Shown here: positions 16,012 to 23,548 of the stretch, piece by piece
Layout: each line of letters opens with the position of its first letter
Position numbering within the stretch: the stretch's first letter is position 1
Assembly (NCBI GenBank): GCA_045636945.1
Contig: JAZTYO010000036.1
Coordinates: forward strand, 1-56,235
Length of the DNA: 56,235 bases
Direction of reading: 5' to 3'
Source of the DNA: UMGS172 sp045636945
GTDB lineage: Bacteria > Bacillota > Clostridia > Oscillospirales > Acutalibacteraceae
Made by a program: the position numbers and the translations under genes
The notes under the pieces: generated by a model
What the model saw: only the letters and a program-made list of their open reading frames with translations
The model's database searches: none
Told to the model about the DNA's origin: nothing

Positions 16012-17835
16012 GTGAATAGTACGAAAAAGGTTGATTTAAAGTATTTAGAAATCCTTTCTAAAAAATGCAGGTTTGACATTGTTAGAATGATTTCTAATGC
16101 GGGTTCGGGCCATATTGGCGGTTCGTTATCGTCGGTAGACATATACGCCTTTCTTCGCACCTTTATGGAAAGCGAAGATCGACTGGTTATTAGCCATGGA
16201 CACACCTCTGCAGCAATATATTCCGTACTGGGAAATACGGGCTATTTTGACATAGAAGATGCGGTTGCTTCTTTTAGAAAGGCCGCCCCGTATGAAGGAC
16301 ACCCTTCGATAAAGGTAGACGGAATTGAATGGTGCAGCGGCGCACTCGGGCAGGGTTTATCGGTTGGTTGCGGTTTTGCTTTAGCTAAAAAGTTAAAAAA
16401 CGAGCCCGGCACAATATACGTTGTTATGGGCGACGGCGAACAAGAAAAAGGCCAACTTCAAGAGGCAAGAGAGTTTGCTGTTAAGCATAATCTTCATAAC
16501 CTGGTTGCCATAGTTGATTTTAACGGTTTGCAGGCAAGCGGAACCATTGCCGACATTAGCGCACAAAGGGTATATGATAAATATTCTTCGTGTGGTTGGG
16601 CGGTAAAACAAGTTTGCGGACACGATTTTAAAGAAATTGAAGAATCTGTTTCAAATATAGACTCCCCTACCTGTATAATTGCAAACACCGTTATGGGAAA
16701 AGGTATTCCCGAAATTGAAAATGATTATAATTTTCACGGCACTTTAATAGATAACAATTTAAAAGAGTTGAGCCTTGAACGCTTTAAACTAAACGATGAA
16801 GAATTATCGGTTTTAAAGCAGTTTAGTGGTAAAAAATTTATTTTACACCCTTACCCTGAACTTGACTATACCGAGTCTGCCCCATATTCTTTCGGAGAAA
16901 GCGTAGACGTAAGAAGCGGTTTAGGAAAGGCACTTGCCGATTTGGCCGTTGAGTTCCCCGAAGTGCCGTTTGCCGCGCTCGACTGTGACCTGGAAGCTTC
17001 GGTTAAACTTTCGGGAATTAAGGCAAACCGAGAAAAAGCCTTTATTGAATGCGGCATAGCAGAACACAACTCTGCAACGGTTGCAGCGGCTATGGCAAAA
17101 AGCGGAATTATAGCTTTTCAGGCGGATTTTTCGGTATTTAATATTGCCGAAACGTATAGCCAAAATCGTATGGCCGATTTAAATAAGGCGCCAATTAAAC
17201 TTTTATCTACACATGCAGGTTTAGACGTAGGCGAAGACGGCAAAACCCACCAGTGTGTTGAATATTTAAGTTTAATGTCTAATCTATTAGGTTTTGAGGT
17301 TATTGTTCCTGCCGACGCAAACCAGGCCGTTTCGGCCGTACGCTATGCCGCTTCCAGCAAAAAAGCGGTTGCGGTTATTGCAGGCCGTTCTAAAATGCCT
17401 ATTCTATGCAACGAAAAGGGCGAAAAATTAGGCTTTAAATATGGCCGTGGTGAATGGTTAAAGCGCGGAACAAAGGGCGTTATTATAACCTACGGCAATA
17501 TGGCGCACAAAGCCTTAAAAGTGGCCGAAATTTTAAGCGATAACAACATAGATATTGGCATTTTGAATTTAAGCACTCCCCTTAAACTCGATAAAGAAAA
17601 GGTTCTAGAGGCGGCTAAAACCGGTTTTGTTTTAACCTATGAAGACCACATTGTTCATAGCGGTATTGCCGGTTTGGTTGCAAAACTTATTCTTGAGAAT
17701 AAGGTAAATTGCCACTTTGTTGCTAAAGGCGTTACCAAATATGGTTCATCTGCATCACCCGATAATCTTTATAAAGAACAAGGGCTGGATGCCGAAAGCG
17801 TTGCAAAAGAAATAATAGGTTTTTTAAAAACCTAA
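16012..17835 (+). CDS. Transketolase (full length, both domains in one chain)
   Basis: The protein has about 607 residues. The thiamine diphosphate motif reads GDGEQEKG…VDFNGLQASG; the pyrimidine-binding domain has AFIECGIAEHNSA (catalytic Glu), and the C-terminal domain follows. It transfers two-carbon units between sugar phosphates, and its place among kinase, isomerase and aldolase genes implies that the pathway intermediate is a transketolase substrate. The start is uncertain. No in-frame ATG is well placed; GTG 16012 is given here, but AAGGTGAATAGT-ACG at 16009-16023 copies the upstream gene's AAGGTGAACAGT-ATG, so an ACG start at 16021 is possible. Confidence 0.88.
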   Translation: MNSTKKVDLKYLEILSKKCRFDIVRMISNAGSGHIGGSLSSVDIYAFLRTFMESEDRLVISHGHTSAAIYSVLGNTGYFDIEDAVASFRKAAPYEGHPSIKVDGIEWCSGALGQGLSVGCGFALAKKLKNEPGTIYVVMGDGEQEKGQLQEAREFAVKHNLHNLVAIVDFNGLQASGTIADISAQRVYDKYSSCGWAVKQVCGHDFKEIEESVSNIDSPTCIIANTVMGKGIPEIENDYNFHGTLIDNNLKELSLERFKLNDEELSVLKQFSGKKFILHPYPELDYTESAPYSFGESVDVRSGLGKALADLAVEFPEVPFAALDCDLEASVKLSGIKANREKAFIECGIAEHNSATVAAAMAKSGIIAFQADFSVFNIAETYSQNRMADLNKAPIKLLSTHAGLDVGEDGKTHQCVEYLSLMSNLLGFEVIVPADANQAVSAVRYAASSKKAVAVIAGRSKMPILCNEKGEKLGFKYGRGEWLKRGTKGVIITYGNMAHKALKVAEILSDNNIDIGILNLSTPLKLDKEKVLEAAKTGFVLTYEDHIVHSGIAGLVAKLILENKVNCHFVAKGVTKYGSSASPDNLYKEQGLDAESVAKEIIGFLKT

Positions 17836-17869
17836 TTTTATAAAAATTATTTCAAAGGAGAGTATTATA

Positions 17870-19291
17870 ATGGAAAAAGTTAAAATTGGTTTTGTACCTT
17901 CAACCTGGGAGTCTTGGGATGGTAACTCATACACCGGTAAACTTGCCGGCAAAATGCGTGCCCGTTGTCTTGAAGCATTTGCTAAAATCCCCGGACTTGA
18001 AATTGTTGTTCCTTCGGAAGAACTTACCGAAGATGGTTGCGTAGGCAGCGTTGAAGAAGGAATTAAAACCGCAGAACTCTTTATCAAAGAAAACGTTCAA
18101 GGTATTATTATTGGCAACATGAACTTCGGTTTAGAAATTGCCGTTAGCGCACTTATGGCTAAAATGCGCAAAGATATTCCCGTTCTTCACTTTGCTACAA
18201 AGAGCGGCCCTTACTCACAGTTTGGTAACCGTGCTACCGATACTTGGTGTGGTCAGTTTATGACCTGTTCTGCTCTTAAACGCAGAGGCTTTAAGTTTGA
18301 ACACATTACTACCTGCAATCCCGAAGACGCTATTTTCAGCGAAAAGGTTGAAACCTTTACTCGCGCTTGCTACGCTATTTCTAAGTTTGTTGGCGCAAGA
18401 ATTCTTCAGGTTGGTGTTAGACCTACTAAATTTGAATCCCAGTTCTATAGCGAAGAAGATTTAATGAACAAGTTTGCTCAAACTGTTTGCCCCGTAGACC
18501 TTGCAACCGCTTACGAATATATGGACGCTATCGCACTGGACGACCCCGACGTTATTAGAGTTGCAAACGAAATTCGCGCAGGAGCAGACACTATTTCAGA
18601 CGAAATTCCTAACGCTATTTTAAACCAAGCTCGTTTTGAACTTACCCTTATTAAACTTGCAGAAGAACACAAATGTAAGGTTATTGCTTCCAGCTGTTGG
18701 GAAACCTTACAACACAAGTATAACATTGCTGCTTGTTCTACCTTCTCCCGCCTTAACTCCCAAGGCTATTCTGTAGGTTGCGAAGTAGATACTATGGGCG
18801 CTATTACTATGTTTATTCTTAATAACCTGGCGCTAAACCAAACTCCTGCCGACTTTATTGACTGGACCGACCTACATCCCACCGAACCCAACGTTTGGTT
18901 AGCATGGCACTGTGGAAACGCTGCTTGTGAACTTTGCGCAGCCGACTGCAAGAAGAGCCTTATGATGAACGAAAGACTTGGTCTTTGGAGCCCAACCTGC
19001 CACGGTTCTATGGAATTCAGAATGAAAGACGGCCCCGTTACCTGCGCTCGTATGGTTGAATACGGCGGTAAGTTTAGCATTTTCTATGGTACCGGCGAAG
19101 CAGTTAACATTGGACCTATGACCCGCGGCGCTTACGCTTGGATTAAGGTAAATGACGTTGAAGATTGGGAACAAAAGATGATAGATGTTGGCGTTATTCA
19201 CCATGGCGTACTCATTCACGACCCCAAGGTTGCCGATGCATTAGCTATGTTCTGTAAATTCTTAAACATTGAAGGCGTAAGAGGCGCTTAA
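17870..19291 (+). CDS. L-fucose/L-arabinose isomerase-fold sugar isomerase
   Basis: The protein has 473 residues, matching the FucI/AraA superfamily: an N-terminal Rossmann-like half, then metal-site candidates in SCWETLQ, GCEVDTMGA and WHCGNA. The reaction is aldose-ketose isomerisation with a divalent metal. It is shorter than classic FucI (about 590 residues), so it belongs to the broader, poorly characterised branch and its sugar cannot be named. AAAGGAGAG precedes ATG 17870. It probably makes the ketose that the FGGY kinase phosphorylates. Confidence 0.85.
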   Translation: MEKVKIGFVPSTWESWDGNSYTGKLAGKMRARCLEAFAKIPGLEIVVPSEELTEDGCVGSVEEGIKTAELFIKENVQGIIIGNMNFGLEIAVSALMAKMRKDIPVLHFATKSGPYSQFGNRATDTWCGQFMTCSALKRRGFKFEHITTCNPEDAIFSEKVETFTRACYAISKFVGARILQVGVRPTKFESQFYSEEDLMNKFAQTVCPVDLATAYEYMDAIALDDPDVIRVANEIRAGADTISDEIPNAILNQARFELTLIKLAEEHKCKVIASSCWETLQHKYNIAACSTFSRLNSQGYSVGCEVDTMGAITMFILNNLALNQTPADFIDWTDLHPTEPNVWLAWHCGNAACELCAADCKKSLMMNERLGLWSPTCHGSMEFRMKDGPVTCARMVEYGGKFSIFYGTGEAVNIGPMTRGAYAWIKVNDVEDWEQKMIDVGVIHHGVLIHDPKVADALAMFCKFLNIEGVRGA

Positions 19292-19315
19292 TTTTAAAAT
19301 TACAGGAGAATTATT

Positions 19316-20329
19316 ATGAGAAAAATTGTTCTTGACGAACCTTATAAATTAAGACTTACCGAAGACGTTATTCCCGAACCTAAAGATGACGAAGTTAGAA
19401 TTTCGGTTAAGAGAATTGGTATTTGCGGTTCCGACCCCACAATTTACAGAGGCCTTCACCCGTATGTTACCTTCCCCGTTGTTTTAGGACACGAAATTTC
19501 GGGCGTTGTTGAAGCAGTGGGTAAAAACGTTTCAGCCGACAGAATTGGCGAACGTGTAACCGTTATTCCCCACCTTGTATGCGGCAAGTGTGACGCTTGT
19601 AAAAACAAGATTTACAACTTCTGCGAAGAACTTCGTTGTACCGGTGCAGAAGCAGATGGCGCAATGTGCGACTATTTCTGCATTTCTTCCGAAATGGCAA
19701 TTAAAATCCCCGATACCATGAGCATAGACGATGCTGCTCTTGTAGAACCCGCTTGTGTTGCATACCATGGTGCTAAACGCGGACATATTCAAAAGGGCGA
19801 AACCGTTTTAGTAATTGGCGCCGGTCCTATTGGTATTTTCTGTATGCAAAGTTGCTTTGCTTTAGGCGCAGGAAAGGTTTATGTTGCCGATATGGATTCC
19901 GAAAGACTTGGTCTTGCAAAAAGCCTTGGCGCTACCGGAATTATCGACGTTAAGACCGAATCTATAGCAGACATTGAAGACCGTATTGACGTATTCTATG
20001 ACTGTGTTGGAGAAAAGGGCCACGTTCTAAACAACATTCTCGATGTTGCAAAGAGAGGTTCAAGAGTAGTAGTTATTGGCGTTTTACAAAACGAATACAT
20101 TATTCCTAAACTCCCCGACTTTGTTCAACACGAATTATCTCTTTCGGGCACAACTATGTATGTTCCTACCGACTATAGAGAAATGATTGAACTTATGGGC
20201 GAAGGCAAAATTACCACAAAGGGTATGGTTTCTCACAGATTTAACTTTGAAGAAATTCCTTATGTTTTAGATATGTTAGATAAGAGAAAAGAAAAAACCT
20301 TTAAAATACTTATTGACGTAAACGATTAG
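19316..20329 (+). CDS. Zinc-dependent alcohol/polyol dehydrogenase (medium-chain)
   Basis: The protein has 337 residues. It has the catalytic zinc motif GHEISGVVEAVG with C38, H60 and E61, a structural zinc quartet CGKCDACKNKIYNFC, and the nucleotide-binding loop VIGAGPIG. It is related to sorbitol, threonine and galactitol dehydrogenases, which oxidise a secondary hydroxyl with NAD. It follows CAGGAG and is the last gene of the operon. A polyol could enter the pathway here. Confidence 0.9.
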   Translation: MRKIVLDEPYKLRLTEDVIPEPKDDEVRISVKRIGICGSDPTIYRGLHPYVTFPVVLGHEISGVVEAVGKNVSADRIGERVTVIPHLVCGKCDACKNKIYNFCEELRCTGAEADGAMCDYFCISSEMAIKIPDTMSIDDAALVEPACVAYHGAKRGHIQKGETVLVIGAGPIGIFCMQSCFALGAGKVYVADMDSERLGLAKSLGATGIIDVKTESIADIEDRIDVFYDCVGEKGHVLNNILDVAKRGSRVVVIGVLQNEYIIPKLPDFVQHELSLSGTTMYVPTDYREMIELMGEGKITTKGMVSHRFNFEEIPYVLDMLDKRKEKTFKILIDVND

Positions 20330-20348
20330 TAGGTGTTCCCTTAAAATT

Positions 20349-20389
20349 AAGGAGAACCATCAGATAGCACCGATGGTTCTCCTTTTTTT
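20349..20389. terminator. Operon terminator, shared with the converging AraC gene
   Basis: A perfect 13-bp stem AAGGAGAACCATC/GATGGTTCTCCTT (20349-20361, 20372-20384) followed by seven Ts. The T run overlaps the stop codon of the converging regulator gene. Confidence 0.85.
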
Positions 20390-21224
20390 AAATTTCATTT
20401 GTTTGATTTAAAATATGTTTTTTATATTTAAGCGGGGTTGTTTTAAATTCTTTTTTAAACTTTGCTATAAAATGCGAAAAGTCGTCGAACCCGCTTTCGA
20501 AACAGGCATAGGTTACAGTATGATTTTGGCGGAGCAATTTACAGGCCGTTGCCAGTTTTAAACTTTCGATATACTTTCTTGGAGTTACCGAAAGGTAGCC
20601 CTTGAAATAGCGTTCAACGGTTGCCACGCTTACCCCAAATTTTAAGGAAATTTCGTTAACATTTTTAATTTGCTTATGATTTTTATTAACAAAATCGAAA
20701 ATTTCCATTACGTGGGAAGGTATGTTGGCGTTTGGCGCCAATGCGTCATTATTTTGGTAGCCTTGTTCGATATAAGAAATAATTTCGAAAAAACAGTTGA
20801 TAGTTGCAATAGAAGAAAGATTATATGTTGTTAGCTTTTCGCAAAGTTCCAGTATTTTTTTGCGTTTAGGTTCGCTAATTCTTATAAGGTTGTTGGTGCC
20901 GCGTTTTCTTTTAAGCATAAATTCAAAAAGAAGAGGATTTTCGTGGGGCGAAAACATTATCCAGAAATGCTTATGAGAGATATCATCGTTATAAATACAA
21001 TGATGATATTCATAAGGTTTTGTTATAATTATATCCCCCGGAGAAATATCGTATAACTTTTTTTCAACTACGAAAGATACATTGCCCGATATATTTATAT
21101 ATATTTCACACATATCGTGAATGTGGGGAGAACTAACTCTTATTGGCGAATTTTTAGTTACATTAAGTTTATTTGCATTTATTGCAAACCCTTTAATTGT
21201 ACTAATTTCTAAATCATTAGTCAT
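20388..21224 (-). CDS. AraC-family transcriptional regulator with N-terminal cupin-like sensor
   Basis: The protein has 278 residues. A cupin-type sensor (SPHIHDMCEIYINISG, then SPGDIIITKPYEYHHC) is followed by two helix-turn-helix units at about residues 170-270, ending GFDDFSHFIAKFKKEFKTTP. ATG 21224 follows AGGTGA. It is divergent from the class II aldolase gene and convergent with the six-gene operon, so it is the likely sugar-responsive activator of both. The 133-bp divergent spacer contains several TTTGAC/GTCAAA words in both orientations (around 21261-21317), which are candidate binding sites. Confidence 0.9.
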   Translation of the reverse strand: MTNDLEISTIKGFAINANKLNVTKNSPIRVSSPHIHDMCEIYINISGNVSFVVEKKLYDISPGDIIITKPYEYHHCIYNDDISHKHFWIMFSPHENPLLFEFMLKRKRGTNNLIRISEPKRKKILELCEKLTTYNLSSIATINCFFEIISYIEQGYQNNDALAPNANIPSHVMEIFDFVNKNHKQIKNVNEISLKFGVSVATVERYFKGYLSVTPRKYIESLKLATACKLLRQNHTVTYACFESGFDDFSHFIAKFKKEFKTTPLKYKKHILNQTNEI

Positions 21225-21357
21225 AAAATCACCTACCAATTTATTGCAAAGTATCATCGGTTTTGACGATTATATCATATTTTTTGCTAATTTGTCAAAT
21301 AAAAATCCGTTTTTGACAACCAAAAAATATAACTTTAAAAATACGAGAGGAAAAAAT

Positions 21358-22194
21358 ATGTTAGCAAATTTAAACGACGTTTTAAAGAAAGCCCAGGAAG
21401 GCAATTATGCCGTTGGACTTTTTAATACAACCGATTCCGATATGCTTGAAGCCGTAATTGCCGCAGCAGAAGAAACAAATTCACCCGTAATTATCGGAAC
21501 TGCCGAAGTTCTTTTACCCTTTGGTGAACTTAAGCTTATTGCACCTTCTATTTTGGCGGCTGCCAAAAGAGCAAAGGTTCCCGTTGTTATGCATTACGAC
21601 CACGGTCTTACCTTTGACAGATGCATTGAAGCACTGAAACTAGGATTTTCTTCACTTATGTTCGACGGTTCTACCGAAGACTATGACACCAACATTGCAA
21701 ACACCCGTGAAATAGTTAAAATTGCTCATTCCTACGGTGCTACGGTTGAAGGCGAAATCGGCCATGTGGGCCAAGCCGCTACCGATGATGGTGCTAATTC
21801 GGAAATGTACACAACCGCAGATGAAGCCGAAGCATATATTAAGGCAACCGGCGTAGACGCTTTAGCTATTGCTATAGGTACTGCTCACGGCGTATATAAA
21901 AACAAGCCTAAACTTAATTTAGAGCGTTTGAGTGAAATCCGCGGCAGAGTTGACACTCCCCTTGTTCTTCACGGTGGCAGTGGTCTTTCCGATGATGATT
22001 TTAGAAACACCATTAAAAACGGTATTGCTAAAATGAACATTTTTACCGACCTTTGCCTTGCCGGAGAAGAAGCTATGAATGAAGGCTTGGAAAAGGGCCT
22101 TTCTTACCTTGAAATTAGAAATCTAAAGGTTGAAAAAATTAAAGAATCGGTAAAACGCAAAATGGAACTCTTTGGTTCTGCAGGTAAAGCGTAA
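21358..22194 (+). CDS. Class II ketose-bisphosphate aldolase
   Basis: The protein has 278 residues, the usual length for the FbaA/GatY family. Zinc and substrate motifs are visible: MHYDHGLTFDRCIEAL (metal His), LMFDGST, VEGEIGHVG, IGTAHGVYK and LHGGSGLSDDDF. ATG 21358 follows GAGAGG; the open frame upstream belongs to the complement of the regulator gene. It cleaves a ketose 1-phosphate or bisphosphate into DHAP and an aldehyde. Its separate, regulator-linked position suggests that it completes the pathway of the neighbouring operon. Confidence 0.9.
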   Translation: MLANLNDVLKKAQEGNYAVGLFNTTDSDMLEAVIAAAEETNSPVIIGTAEVLLPFGELKLIAPSILAAAKRAKVPVVMHYDHGLTFDRCIEALKLGFSSLMFDGSTEDYDTNIANTREIVKIAHSYGATVEGEIGHVGQAATDDGANSEMYTTADEAEAYIKATGVDALAIAIGTAHGVYKNKPKLNLERLSEIRGRVDTPLVLHGGSGLSDDDFRNTIKNGIAKMNIFTDLCLAGEEAMNEGLEKGLSYLEIRNLKVEKIKESVKRKMELFGSAGKA

Positions 22195-22198
22195 ATTT

Positions 22199-22230
22199 AA
22201 AACCGCCTATCGAAAGATAGGCGGTTTTTG
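22199..22230 (+). terminator. Terminator of the aldolase gene
   Basis: AAACCGCCTATC-GAAA-GATAGGCGGTTTTT forms a 12-bp stem with a GAAA tetraloop and T run, nearly identical to the hairpin at 12138-12168. Confidence 0.9.
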
Positions 22231-22237
22231 TAGATTA

Positions 22238-22266
22238 TTGAATTTTTAGCAGCAGAGTGGTATAAT
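22238..22266 (+). promoter_or_regulatory. Promoter of a truncated XRE gene
   Basis: TTGAAT (22238-22243) - 17 nt - TATAAT (22261-22266), 31 nt before the ATG of the truncated regulator. The promoter is intact although the gene is not. Confidence 0.6.
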
Positions 22267-22297
22267 TTAAGGGTAAATTATTTTTTCGGAGTAGACT

Positions 22298-22426
22298 ATG
22301 AATTTTAACGAAAAACTACAAGAACTTAGAAAGCAGAAAAACCTTACTCAAGAAGAACTTGCCGAACGCCTTTTTGTTTCAAGAACGGCGGTTTCTAAAT
22401 GGGAACTCGGAGAATCACATAGTTAA
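22298..22426 (+). pseudogene. Truncated XRE-family regulator
   Basis: Forty-two codons encode a good helix-turn-helix start (LTQEELAERLFVSRTAVSKW) that breaks off after ELGES and stops. Intact relatives continue SGRGYPNI… for another 50-300 residues. The junction near 22410-22420 is where unrelated, Tn916/Tn1549-like sequence begins, so insertion of that element probably cut the gene. The remainder is not found in the window. Confidence 0.75.
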
Positions 22427-22626
22427 AGATACCGCTAAACAACACCACGCTTATACAATTACTGCTCCCATGTCATAACAATGTAGGTTTACAAGATTGC
22501 CATTCCATCAAGAATGACCATGTTGTAAGCCAATATTGTCGTGCTCTGCCTAATCTGCTTGATGGTCTTTGAGGAGGTTGTTTGCTAAAGCACAGGTTGA
22601 TTGTATGAGGAATGGAGGTGAGTAGC

Positions 22627-22824
22627 ATGATAGAGATACCCGTATGGGAAAAGTACACACTTTCCATTGAGGAGGTAGCCGCTTATTTCTGAATTGGCGA
22701 GAATAAACTCCGACAACTCATAGCAGAAAACCCCAATGCGGACTATATATTATGGAATGGTACAAGAGCACAAATCAAGAGAAAGAAAGTTGAAGAGATT
22801 ATTGATAACTTGAGTGCAATTTGA
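22627..22824 (+). pseudogene. Excisionase (xis) of a Tn916/Tn1549-type element, with in-frame TGA
   Basis: The frame reads MIEIPVWEKYTLSIEEVAAYF, then TGA at 22690-22692, then IGENKLRQLIAENPNADYI and WNGTRAQIKRKKVEEIID. This is the full Tn916-family Xis (66 codons) except that the arginine expected in YFRIGENKLR is a stop, a single CGA-to-TGA change. A ribosome site GGAGG stands 12 nt upstream (22615-22619). No integrase follows, so the element is a decayed remnant. Stop-codon read-through is possible but unlikely. Confidence 0.85.
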
Positions 22825-22828
22825 AACA

Positions 22829-22876
22829 GATGACCGTAGGCAGCGATGATATGTCGCTTAACTGCGGTCTTTTTTT
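22829..22876 (+). terminator. Probable terminator after the xis remnant
   Basis: GACCG (22832-22836) and CGGTC (22865-22869) enclose a second GC-rich pairing (GCAG/CTGC and AGCGA/TCGCT), followed by seven Ts. Confidence 0.5.
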
Positions 22877-22983
22877 ATCTCGTAAAAAGCAAAAGCGTAT
22901 TGTTACGGCATCTGTACAGACTTGACCCAACAATAAGCCTCATAAGCTTTTACGAATCCACATTTTAATCGGAGGTATCAAAC

Positions 22984-23082
22984 ATGGCAAAGAAAAGAGC
23001 TATGGCAGTCAAAACACTCGATGACTTCATCGACGAGGTGAATCGCTGTGATTATGGCAGATATGAGGATGTGTTTTGTTAA
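22984..23082 (+). CDS. Small protein (32 residues), probable fragment of a mobile-element gene
   Basis: GGAGG at 22971-22975 with 8-nt spacing precedes ATG 22984. The product starts MAKKRAMAVKTLDDFIDEVN and ends after EDVFC. It stops 1 nt before the SLOG gene's ATG, which lacks a ribosome site of its own, so the small frame may couple translation into that gene. It is probably the 5' piece of a larger element gene; no domain is recognisable. Confidence 0.45.
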   Translation: MAKKRAMAVKTLDDFIDEVNRCDYGRYEDVFC

Positions 23083-23083
23083 T

Positions 23084-23440
23084 ATGAAAGTGGTTATAGC
23101 AGGATGTAGGGATTATGATAATTATGATGAGGCAAGGGAGTATATCGATTTTTGTCTTTCGAGAATAAAAGAGACAAACAATATAATCATCGTTTCGGGG
23201 TGTGCAAGCGGTGCCGATGCGTTAGGAGAAAGGTATGCAGAAGATAACGGTTTTCAAATTGAAAAACATCCTGCCGATTGGCAAAAATACGGCAGAAGTG
23301 CAGGGCCAAAAAGGAACAAGCAAATGGCAGAGGTTTGCGATTTCGCTATTTGCTTTTGGGATGGTAAAAGCCGTGGCACAAGGTCTTTGATTGAATATGT
23401 AAGCATGTGCGGTAAACCTGTAAAAATTAAGAAGATATGA
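23084..23440 (+). CDS. DUF2493 (YspA/cpYpsA-like) SLOG-fold protein
   Basis: The protein has 118 residues. It opens with the nucleotide-binding strand MKVVIAGCRDY, has SGCASGADALGERYA (the GxxxGAD loop) and then the KYGRSAGPKRNKQMAE motif typical of DUF2493. SLOG-fold proteins bind nucleotides or nucleotide-derived ligands such as ADP-ribose-like molecules and are common in mobile elements and conflict systems. The coding region is intact, unlike its decayed neighbours. Translation probably depends on coupling to the small frame ending at 23082. Confidence 0.8.
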   Translation: MKVVIAGCRDYDNYDEAREYIDFCLSRIKETNNIIIVSGCASGADALGERYAEDNGFQIEKHPADWQKYGRSAGPKRNKQMAEVCDFAICFWDGKSRGTRSLIEYVSMCGKPVKIKKI

Positions 23441-23441
23441 A

Positions 23442-23482
23442 AATCAAGGCTTGAGATTAGTTCCTCAAGCCTTGATTTTGTT
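23442..23482 (+). terminator. Terminator of the SLOG gene
   Basis: A perfect 14-bp stem AATCAAGGCTTGAG/CTCAAGCCTTGATT (23442-23455, 23464-23477) with an 8-nt loop and a following TTTTGTTT. Confidence 0.85.
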
Positions 23483-23548
23483 TACTGAATTTTCACGGTT
23501 TTGTTGAGCAACACGTTTTGTACTTTCAGAGTCCTCAGTGTTAATTGT

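Noticed and set aside
12325..20329. Sulfoquinovose transketolase pathway
   Set aside because: The transketolase is a single full-length chain and the kinase and FucI-fold isomerase are not part of that pathway; no sulfonate genes are seen.
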